Positions 17,833-24,712 of a DNA stretch of 64,000 bases are shown piece after piece (within the stretch, counting starts at the first letter, position 1; the number at the start of each line of letters is the position of its first letter). This stretch comes from Saprospiraceae bacterium (GTDB taxonomy: Bacteria > Bacteroidota > Bacteroidia > Chitinophagales > Saprospiraceae), in the NCBI GenBank assembly GCA_016787575.1, contig JAEUUO010000038.1, forward strand, positions 62,001 to 126,000. The letters run 5' to 3'. The position numbers and the translations under genes are program-made. Under the pieces are notes generated by a model. That model saw nothing but the letters and a program-made list of their open reading frames with translations. It did no database searches and was not told the origin of the DNA.

Positions 17833-17928
17833 AATTAAAACATTTACAATTTAAAAATTTATAAGTTGTACTCCTTAAATTAACATTCGAAATTCGTGAT
17901 TTTCAATTTGACCATTCGTAATTCGTAA

Positions 17929-19092
17929 TTAACGTCCATCCATCCAACTTTGATAATAATCATCAATTTCAATACCAGCAGCTGCTTCAGTAATTTTCAC
18001 CGGATTAAACGGATCAATCATGACTGCTAATTCATTTGTTTCTTTCTTACCAATACTGCGTTCAATAGCACCCGGATGCGGGCCATGTGGAATCCCACCC
18101 GGATGTAAGGTGATCTGTCCTTTTTGAATATTATTGCGACTCATAAAATCACCGTCAACATAATATAACAATTCATCACTGTCAATATTGCTGTGATGAT
18201 ACGGAGCTGGGATGGCCTGTGGATGGTAATCGTAAAGTCTGGGAACAAAAGAACAGATCACAAAATTTCGTCCTTGAAACGTTTGATGAATCGGTGGTGG
18301 CATGTGAATGCGACCAGTAATTGGTTCGAAATTAAAAATTGAAAATGCATACGGATAACAACATCCATCATAGCCTACAACATCAAACGGATGATTTTCA
18401 TAAACATAAGGATAAATGAGTCCGTGCTTTTTGATATTGATGAGAAAATCTCCTTTCTCATCATGGGTAATTAAAGTTTCGGGTGCTCTTAAATCGCGTT
18501 CACAAAAAGGTGCATGTTCTAAAAACTGGCCGTATTGATTTCGATATCGGGCTGGTGTTTCAATAGGACCGTGTGATTCAACTATGAGCAATTTATTTTG
18601 CGCCTGATTAAAATCCAATTGATAAACAGTACCGCGAGGGATGATCAAATAATCACCGTATTTAAATGGGATGTTTCCATACATGGATTTTAAAATTCCA
18701 CCGCCTTCATGTATAAAAATCATTTCATCGGAATCAGCATTCTTATAAAAGTAATTTGTCATACTGCTACTTGGCGCAGCAATTCCGATGCTCATATCAT
18801 CATTTACAAATAATACCGTCCGACTTTTAATATAATCTGGTTGTGAGATCGCATTAAACGTTAAATAACTTCTAGCTTGTAAATTATCTTCTATAACTAT
18901 TTTTGGTCGAACGGAATAAGGTGTGCCTCTTTGTTTAACTTGGGTAGGTGGATACAAATGATAAACCAATGAAGACATCCCACCGAATCCTTCCGTACCA
19001 AATAATTCTTCATGAAAAAGAGAGCCATTGGAATTTCTAAACACGATGTGCCGTTTGGATGGAATCTGACCATCCTGACGATATAAAGGCAT
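17929..19092 (-). CDS. hmgA: Homogentisate 1,2-dioxygenase, copy 2
   Basis: A 387-residue paralogue of the protein at 2262-3461. The same blocks occur: GQIPSKRHIVFRNSNGSLFH, YKNADSDEMIFIHEGGG, APFCERDLRAPE, RNFVICSFVPRLYDYHPQAI. Candidate Fe ligands are H300, E307 and H336 (YHHSNIDSDE and GGIPHGPHPG), one residue on from copy 1. This copy keeps the double histidine HHSN where copy 1 has NHSN. It is the first gene of the leftward pair with hpd copy 2. The short gap to hpd contains tandem ATTCGTA words (17914-17931) with no recognisable signal. The gene begins about 150 bases from a tandem repeat array at its 5' side. Confidence 0.88.
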   Translation of the reverse strand: MPLYRQDGQIPSKRHIVFRNSNGSLFHEELFGTEGFGGMSSLVYHLYPPTQVKQRGTPYSVRPKIVIEDNLQARSYLTFNAISQPDYIKSRTVLFVNDDMSIGIAAPSSSMTNYFYKNADSDEMIFIHEGGGILKSMYGNIPFKYGDYLIIPRGTVYQLDFNQAQNKLLIVESHGPIETPARYRNQYGQFLEHAPFCERDLRAPETLITHDEKGDFLINIKKHGLIYPYVYENHPFDVVGYDGCCYPYAFSIFNFEPITGRIHMPPPIHQTFQGRNFVICSFVPRLYDYHPQAIPAPYHHSNIDSDELLYYVDGDFMSRNNIQKGQITLHPGGIPHGPHPGAIERSIGKKETNELAVMIDPFNPVKITEAAAGIEIDDYYQSWMDGR

Positions 19093-19239
19093 GCATTAAA
19101 ATTTGCTCAAAGTTTGGATTTCCTATAAATACAATCGCTGTTTTCGATCAGCGTTTGAAGTGATTAAAATCATTAAATTTTTTGCCTACTGCAGCTGAAT
19201 GCTCCAAATTTCTTTGTGCGCATGTCGTAAAAATCTATT

Positions 19240-19490
19240 AACGCAAAGTACACGAAGAAAATACACGCAGAGAAAAAATAAGAAATCTCTTCTTCCTCCG
19301 TGTTCCTCCTCTGTGATCTTAGCGTGATAAATTTTTTAACGCAGAGGACACTAAGAAAATTTACACAGAGAAAAAAGAAGTCAATCTCCTCTTCCTCCGC
19401 GTTCCTCCTCCGTGTTCTTAGCGTGAAAATTCTTTTAACGCAAAGAACACGAAGAAAATACACGCAGAGAAAAAAGAAGTCAATCTCCTT
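19240..19490. repeat. Tandem array of 98/99-bp repeats (2.5 copies)
   Basis: Three units begin at 19240, 19338 and 19437. Each starts with AACGCAvAGnACAC, AAGAAAATnnACnCAGAG follows, and then a pyrimidine-rich half with TCCTCCGTGTTCCTCCTCYG and TTAGCGTGA, so a unit has partly complementary purine-rich and pyrimidine-rich halves. The third unit stops after about 53 bases. The rest of the 462-base gap between hmgA and miaB holds the miaB promoter and a short inverted repeat (CGCTG/CAGCG, 19136-19153). Similar AACGCAGAGGACACnnAG repeats are scattered in many environmental bacterial genomes. The open frames through the array are by-products of the repeat. Confidence 0.85.
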
Positions 19491-19505
19491 TCTGTTTTCT
19501 GCCAA

Positions 19506-19537
19506 TTTGTCAGATTGTATTATTTGTCGTAAATTTG
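19506..19537 (+). promoter_or_regulatory. Promoter of the miaB-secG operon
   Basis: TTTG at 19506-19509, 20 bases, then TAAATTTG at 19530-19537: an almost ideal Bacteroidota promoter. Transcription would begin near 19544, about 11 bases before the miaB ATG. Confidence 0.68.
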
Positions 19538-19554
19538 CTGTCCAATTTTGAGCA

Positions 19555-20982
19555 ATGCACCATTCCACCCGCGAACACGGAAACGAATTACTAGATGACA
19601 TTAGGCAAGGAGAAGCCTTTGATTATCAATCTGATACCTTAATAGGAACTCGTAAATTTTATTTGGAAAGTTATGGCTGCCAGATGAACTTTTCAGACTC
19701 CGAGATTGTAGCCTCGATCTTAGTTGAACAAGGAATGGCCCCCACGAAGGTTTTAGAAGATGCACATTTAATTTTTCTAAACACCTGCTCCATTCGAGAA
19801 AAAGCTGAAGAAACAGTTCGAAAAAGGCTTAAAGAATTTCGCGGATTAAAGAAAAACAATCCGGACCTATTAATCGGTGTTTTAGGATGTATGGCCGAAC
19901 GACTGAAGGATAAATTTTTAGTAGAAGAACAATTGGTTGACATCGTTGTAGGTCCTGATGCGTATCGCGATCTTCCCAATTTAATTCAAACAGTGGACGA
20001 AGGATCCAAAGCAGTCAATGTATTCTTATCCAGAGAAGAAACCTATGCAGACATTGCACCGATGCGATTGGACAGCAACGGAGTTACTGCTTTTATTTCC
20101 ATCATGCGTGGTTGTGATAATATGTGCTCCTTTTGTGTAGTTCCTTTTACCCGCGGGCGGGAACGCAGCAGGAATGCTTTTACAATACTTGCTGAAGCCC
20201 AAAATTTATTTGACAAGGGCTTTCGTGAGGTTACTTTATTGGGTCAGAATGTCGATTCTTATAAATGGGAAAACCCTGAGACCAGACAAATGATCAGTTT
20301 TGCAAAATTGTTAGAATGGGTTGCACAAATTCATCCTGATTTAAGAATTCGATTTTCAACTTCACATCCTAAAGATATTACTACGGAGGTTCTCCTCACA
20401 ATGGCAAAATACGATAACATTTGTAAGTACATTCATCTACCCTGTCAATCAGGAAACAGCCGCATTTTAAATTTGATGAACCGCACCTACGATCGGGAAT
20501 GGTATCTCGACAAAATTGATGAGATCTATCAAATTTTACCTGATTGTGCAATTTCTTCAGATATGATTGCAGGTTTTTGTTCGGAAACTGAAGAAGAACA
20601 TCAGGATACTTTGAGTTTAATGCAATATGCTAAATACAGCATGTCGTATATGTTTTTTTATTCAGAACGACCTGGAACGCTGGCAGCAAAAAAATACAAG
20701 GATGATGTTCCGGAAAGTATTAAGAAAAAACGTTTGAATGAAATTATTCAATTGCAACATAAATTGTCATTGCAACATAACGAACAAGATTTGAATAAAA
20801 GCTTTCGCATTTTAGTGGAAGGAAAATCTAAAAAATCAGATGCACAATGGAAAGGACGTAACTCTCAAAATAAAGTAATTGTTTTTACCCCATTGACAGA
20901 AGTGAATCCAGGTGATTATGTAAATGTCACTGTGACACGGGTTAACAGCGCAACATTGATTGGACAACATTTAATACCATAA
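19555..20982 (+). CDS. miaB: tRNA-2-methylthio-N6-dimethylallyladenosine synthase
   Basis: A 475-residue radical-SAM methylthiotransferase that adds a methylthio group to i6A37 of tRNAs reading codons that start with U. The N-terminal UPF0004 domain carries cluster cysteines C42 (SYGCQMN), C78 (NTCSIRE) and C112 (LGCMAE). The radical-SAM cluster is C187, C191 and C194 in [10 protein letters not shown], followed by [17 protein letters not shown] domain closes the protein (residues about 410-475). It is the first gene of an operon; the next start lies 2 bases after its stop. Recognition is very secure, with MiaB rather than MtaB or RimO favoured by the [12 protein letters not shown] block. Confidence 0.95.
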   Translation: MHHSTREHGNELLDDIRQGEAFDYQSDTLIGTRKFYLESYGCQMNFSDSEIVASILVEQGMAPTKVLEDAHLIFLNTCSIREKAEETVRKRLKEFRGLKKNNPDLLIGVLGCMAERLKDKFLVEEQLVDIVVGPDAYRDLPNLIQTVDEGSKAVNVFLSREETYADIAPMRLDSNGVTAFISIMRGCDNMCSFCVVPFTRGRERSRNAFTILAEAQNLFDKGFREVTLLGQNVDSYKWENPETRQMISFAKLLEWVAQIHPDLRIRFSTSHPKDITTEVLLTMAKYDNICKYIHLPCQSGNSRILNLMNRTYDREWYLDKIDEIYQILPDCAISSDMIAGFCSETEEEHQDTLSLMQYAKYSMSYMFFYSERPGTLAAKKYKDDVPESIKKKRLNEIIQLQHKLSLQHNEQDLNKSFRILVEGKSKKSDAQWKGRNSQNKVIVFTPLTEVNPGDYVNVTVTRVNSATLIGQHLIP

Positions 20983-20984
20983 TT

Positions 20985-22256
20985 GTGGAATCTGTACAAG
21001 CGATCAAACAACGATTTGGGATTTATGGGCGTTCAGAAACACTGAATCAAGCTTTGGATACAGCCATTCGGGTTGCAGGTACCGATTTAACGGTATTAAT
21101 TTCAGGTGAAAGCGGTTCCGGAAAAGAAATATTTTCAAAAATAATTCACAGCCTGAGTCCTCGAAAACACAACCAGTTTATAGCAGTAAACTGTGGTGCA
21201 ATTCCCGCAGGAACGATTAATAGTGAATTATTTGGACACGAGAAAGGTTCATTTACCGGTGCCACTGCAGATCGCAAAGGATATTTTGAAACAGTCGATG
21301 GCGGAACAATTTTTTTAGATGAGATTGCCGAAATGCCACACGATACGCAATCCTTTTTATTGCGGGTTCTTGAATCCGGTGAATTTATTCGAGTGGGTTC
21401 ATCAAAAACATTGAAAACCAATGTTCGGGTTGTTGCAGCAACCAATGTTAATTTATTGGATCGGGTTCGTGTGGGTAAATTCAGGGAAGACCTTTATTAT
21501 CGATTGAATACAGTTCCGATTCGGGTTCCCAGTTTAAAAGAACGCCGGGAAGATATTCAAATATTGTTTCGAAAATTTGCTCAGGATTTTGCTGAAAAAT
21601 ACAGAACCACACCTATTGAATTAGACGAACACAGTGCCAGTTTAATGGAAAACTATAGTTGGCCGGGAAATATTCGCGAATTGCGAAATGCAGTTGAGCA
21701 ATTATCGGTTTTATCGGATCAAAAAATAATTCATGCGCATGATTTAGCGCGTATCATTCCCAATATCAATAACCGCAATTTACCCATGAATATTCAGGAT
21801 GCGGACCAACAAGGAGGATTTCATGAACGGGAAATATTGTACAAGTTATTGTTTGACATGAAACAAGACTTGAATCAACTTAAAAACATGTTTTTTCAAC
21901 TGGTACATACCAATGACCTTGAAATGCCGGCTGCCATGGAAAATGCAGCTTCTGCCTATCCACCAGCTGCTGGTTTGTCATTTCCAAATTCGGGCGTTGC
22001 AAATTGGAATTCAGAACCTGTAATAAAACAAGTTCAAGATTCCCATTCAAATCCAATTATTCTAAGTAATGACAAAAAAAACTTTGATACCGTTGAAGTC
22101 ATGGAAGAAACCTTGTCCTTGGATGATATGGAAAAAGATATGATTTCAAAAGCACTGAAGAAATTTAACGGAAAACGAAAAGATGCTTCAGAAGAATTGG
22201 GAATCTCTGAACGCACCCTTTACAGAAAAATCAAGCAATACGGTTTAGACGCATGA
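20985..22256 (+). CDS. Sigma-54-dependent transcriptional activator
   Basis: A 423-residue enhancer-binding protein starting at GTG 20985, two bases after the miaB stop. The AAA+ domain has Walker A GESGSGKE (41-48), the sigma-54 contact loop GSFTGA (88-93, Ser in place of the usual Ala), Walker B IFLDEIAE (109-116) and the arginine-finger region REDLYYRLN. After a linker of about 110 residues rich in N, Q and P, a Fis-type helix-turn-helix (about 378-420, KDASEELGISERTLYRKIKQ) closes the protein. There is no receiver, GAF or PAS domain, so activity must be set by concentration or a partner. It regulates sigma-54 promoters; targets are unknown. It lies inside a tRNA-modification/LPS-export/secretion operon and overlaps lptE by 4 bases. 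Confidence 0.92.
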   Translation: MESVQAIKQRFGIYGRSETLNQALDTAIRVAGTDLTVLISGESGSGKEIFSKIIHSLSPRKHNQFIAVNCGAIPAGTINSELFGHEKGSFTGATADRKGYFETVDGGTIFLDEIAEMPHDTQSFLLRVLESGEFIRVGSSKTLKTNVRVVAATNVNLLDRVRVGKFREDLYYRLNTVPIRVPSLKERREDIQILFRKFAQDFAEKYRTTPIELDEHSASLMENYSWPGNIRELRNAVEQLSVLSDQKIIHAHDLARIIPNINNRNLPMNIQDADQQGGFHEREILYKLLFDMKQDLNQLKNMFFQLVHTNDLEMPAAMENAASAYPPAAGLSFPNSGVANWNSEPVIKQVQDSHSNPIILSNDKKNFDTVEVMEETLSLDDMEKDMISKALKKFNGKRKDASEELGISERTLYRKIKQYGLDA

Positions 22257-22744
22257 GATTTATCATACTTTATTTGTTTTTGAATATTTGCTTGTGCGGA
22301 TGTTATAGTTTTAAAGGTATCAGCATTCCGGCTGAAGTAAATACATTTAACTTAGAACAAGTTGTAGATCAATCATACCAAGCACCGGCGACCTATCCAT
22401 TGGATTTTTACGAAAGTCTTTTATCAAAAATCAGAAAAGATTCTCGGCTTACTTTAAATACACGCGATCCTGACATACGGTTTATTTGTAAAATTACACA
22501 ATTTGCTATTTCAAGTCAGGCTGCACAAGCCAATGCAAGTTCGGCAATCAACCGCCTCTCAGTAGCACTTGAAGTAGAAATGATCAATGCAAAGGATTCC
22601 AAATTAAATTGGAAAACTGGATTTACCAGATATCAGGATTTTGATGCAAATGTAAATTTTAATAACATTCAACAACAACTGACAAAAGAAATCAATAATT
22701 TGTTGGTGGAAGATATTTTTAATAAAGCTTTTACCAATTGGTAA
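22253..22744 (+). CDS. lptE: LptE-like LPS-assembly lipoprotein
   Basis: A 163-residue lipoprotein: hydrophobic leader, lipobox LCGC with the lipidated C17, then YSFKGISIPAEVNTF, the typical start of Bacteroidota LptE. The mature part (residues about 60-163) has the alternating pattern of the LptE fold, including IRFICKITQF and LSVALEVEMIN. LptE plugs the LptD barrel that inserts LPS in the outer membrane. The start overlaps the activator stop by 4 bases (ATGA). LptD is not in the window. Confidence 0.83.
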   Translation: MRFIILYLFLNICLCGCYSFKGISIPAEVNTFNLEQVVDQSYQAPATYPLDFYESLLSKIRKDSRLTLNTRDPDIRFICKITQFAISSQAAQANASSAINRLSVALEVEMINAKDSKLNWKTGFTRYQDFDANVNFNNIQQQLTKEINNLLVEDIFNKAFTNW

Positions 22745-22746
22745 TT

Positions 22747-23550
22747 ATGAAACGAATCAATGAATTGAATCAAGAGGATGCCAAAATTCTGCTGCAATCG
22801 CAAGCCCTTTCTTCTGCTTTGTGGCTGACTTCTGCAGACAATGCCCATCAGGTGTCCATTCGATTGCCTGATCCTGCTTTTGCAGATTCAAAAAACTGGC
22901 CATCTTATATGAAAAAAGAGGAAGGCTCCACAAAAAAAACCAATGATTCCATTGAATTCATCAAAAAGATAGAACCACCTGTGATTTCGGAAATCAAGCC
23001 ATTGGAAACTTTGCCTCATGCAGAAATTAAAACTGAAAAAGTTGATAGCATTTACCAAGAAATAAAAGCTGCAACAGTATTAGAAAATCCCAAATCCGAA
23101 CCAAAGCAAAGCATCCCAATATCAAAACCTAGTCCGAAAATAGAAATTGAAAAAAAATCAAGCCTTCCATCAGCTGAATCGCCAGTGATAGAGCAGAAAC
23201 TACCAACTGAAAACCAGACCCCACCTCAAACCAGGCGAATTTCAAAAAATCTTGACTTTTACGAATGGCTGGAAGAATTGCATTCCGGACCGAAATCACC
23301 TAAAAAACAAAAACTGCCCGTTGAGGCTAAATTGCCCTTAAAAACAAAGTCAGATCCAATTTGGGACACGCAAAAGGCAATTGAAACCAGTTTGACATTA
23401 AAAGAAGAGGTTATTTCTGAAACCTTGGCGAAACTATTGGCCAAACAGGGACATAAACAAGAAGCCATTGGGATGTATGAAAAATTGATTCTTAAATTTC
23501 CCGAAAAAGGCAGTACATTTGCGTCCGCTATTGAAAAATTAAAAACCTAG
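22747..23550 (+). CDS. Unknown protein with TPR-like C-terminus
   Basis: About 267 residues from ATG 22747, 2 bases after the lptE stop; an ATG at 22738 lies inside lptE and is less likely. The N-terminal 50 residues (INELNQEDAKILLQSQALSS) are well ordered by composition. The middle (about 55-210) is a disordered linker rich in K, P, E and S. The C-terminal 50 residues (SETLAKLLAKQGHKQEAIGM, YEKLILKFPEKGSTFASAIE) look like one and a half TPR units. No signal peptide or membrane helix is seen, so it is probably cytoplasmic. It is part of the miaB-secG operon. I cannot assign a function. Confidence 0.7.
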   Translation: MKRINELNQEDAKILLQSQALSSALWLTSADNAHQVSIRLPDPAFADSKNWPSYMKKEEGSTKKTNDSIEFIKKIEPPVISEIKPLETLPHAEIKTEKVDSIYQEIKAATVLENPKSEPKQSIPISKPSPKIEIEKKSSLPSAESPVIEQKLPTENQTPPQTRRISKNLDFYEWLEELHSGPKSPKKQKLPVEAKLPLKTKSDPIWDTQKAIETSLTLKEEVISETLAKLLAKQGHKQEAIGMYEKLILKFPEKGSTFASAIEKLKT

Positions 23551-23555
23551 GCACT

Positions 23556-23879
23556 ATGCTGACTTTACTTACGATTTTGATTGCATTGGATTGTATTTTA
23601 CTAATTGGGGTGATTTTAATCCAAAATCCTAAGGGAGGTGGTGTTGACTCAACTTTTGGTGGTCAAAGCGCCAATCAAATGTTTGGAGCGGCCCGGTCAG
23701 CTGATTTTGTGGAAAAATTAACCTGGTGGCTTGCTGGCATTTTGATCGCATTATGTGTTGTAGCAGCAGTTATGGCTTCAGCGGGTGGAAATATTGGAAA
23801 CGGTCAACAACAGGAAGAAACTCCTACAGAACAACCTGCAACACCCCCTGCGGATCAACCAGCTGGTCAAGGGCAATAG
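23556..23879 (+). CDS. secG: Protein translocase subunit SecG
   Basis: A 107-residue inner-membrane protein with two transmembrane helices (about 2-23 and 55-77) and the conserved cytosolic loop QNPKGGGVDSTFGGQSANQMFGA between them. SecG assists SecYE/SecA in protein export. A C-terminal tail of about 30 residues rich in Q, E, T and P is typical of Bacteroidota versions. It is the last gene of the five-gene operon, 5 bases after its neighbour. Confidence 0.93.
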   Translation: MLTLLTILIALDCILLIGVILIQNPKGGGVDSTFGGQSANQMFGAARSADFVEKLTWWLAGILIALCVVAAVMASAGGNIGNGQQQEETPTEQPATPPADQPAGQGQ

Positions 23880-23948
23880 ATTCCGTTCGGACTTTAGCTC
23901 ATTTTCTCATATAGATCAAGCTCTTGCATTAATCGGCGCTTTGCTTAC

Positions 23949-23956
23949 TATATTTG
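23949..23956 (+). promoter_or_regulatory. Candidate -7 box for the gene at 23968
   Basis: TATATTTG exactly matches TAnnTTTG. The best -33 candidate, CTTG at 23923-23926, is 22 bases away, longer than usual. The transcript would start almost at the ATG (leader of about 5 bases or none). Confidence 0.35.
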
Positions 23957-23967
23957 TAAGTAATTAG

Positions 23968-24474
23968 ATGCCTTCTTTACATAAATACCGCTTGCTTCAT
24001 TGGACCTTGATTCTGTTTTTGTCCTGTAATCTGATTTCTTATTTAATAATAAAGGAAATTCATCAATCCCACATTCATGCTGTTTTAGGTAAACTTAAAA
24101 AACACGAGGAACTGATCACCTTATGTTTTAATTCAAAAACCTTGCAATCTATTCATTGGATTGAAGACCATGAGTTTGTTTTGAATGATACCTGGTATGA
24201 TGTGGTAGATAAAAAAATATATGAAGATGGTTCTGTTTCATTTTTAGTGTATAAGGATGTAAAAGAAAACCAAATGCTCTCTCGGGTAATTGATTCTGAT
24301 CATTCCGGTAATTCAAATTCAAATACCAACACCCTGCACTATGAAATACACTTTTTCCTACCTGCTGAAATGAATTCATCTATCCAACATTTCTATGATA
24401 TTTCATTTGTTTTAAAGCAGGAAATTTATGGCAACTTGACAAAATTTATAATTAAACCACCTCCCCGAGTTTAA
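23968..24474 (+). CDS. Unknown membrane-anchored protein
   Basis: A 168-residue protein with one hydrophobic segment (about 9-30, LLHWTLILFLSCNLISYLII) followed by a soluble domain (HAVLGKLKKHEELITLCFNS, HEFVLNDTWYDVVDKKIYED). The last 20 residues carry KFIIKPPPRV. The segment could be a signal anchor facing the periplasm. I do not recognise the family. Its place just before a heme-type TonB receptor, in the same direction but with a 238-base gap, hints at a link with metal or heme uptake; that is inference only. Confidence 0.6.
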   Translation: MPSLHKYRLLHWTLILFLSCNLISYLIIKEIHQSHIHAVLGKLKKHEELITLCFNSKTLQSIHWIEDHEFVLNDTWYDVVDKKIYEDGSVSFLVYKDVKENQMLSRVIDSDHSGNSNSNTNTLHYEIHFFLPAEMNSSIQHFYDISFVLKQEIYGNLTKFIIKPPPRV

Positions 24475-24561
24475 AATTCGTTTTATTTTTTCGTTTAATT
24501 TCAATTGAAATATAAATTAGTATTTCAATACTCATAGTTCTTTGAGTCGCACTTGACTTCA

Positions 24562-24582
24562 TGATCTATATACAATATATCA
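24562..24582. promoter_or_regulatory. Imperfect palindrome upstream of the TonB receptor
   Basis: TGATCTATA-TAC-AATATATCA pairs at 7 of 9 arm positions and lies 131 bases before the receptor ATG. Its size fits an operator for a dimeric repressor. A second short inverted repeat (AGGGTT/AACCCCT) lies near 24652-24670. Neither is a proven site. Confidence 0.2.
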
Positions 24583-24712
24583 AGGCTTTGTGCCTTATTA
24601 CTTTTAAATTGAAATTAAAATATACCATCGTAATCAGATATAGTAATTAAAAGGGTTCTTGAAAACCCCTTATAATTTTTATAGATGAATTGCAAACTAT
24701 TAAAAATTAAAT

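Noticed and set aside
19240..19490. CRISPR array
   Set aside because: Units are 98/99 bp with no separate spacers and no cas genes in the window.
19173..19601. A 142-codon minus-strand frame and an 83-codon plus-strand frame through the tandem repeats
   Set aside because: The translations are themselves tandem repeats of low complexity (FFFLCV, LRVLCVK), they follow the 98/99-bp unit, and one overlaps the miaB start and promoter.
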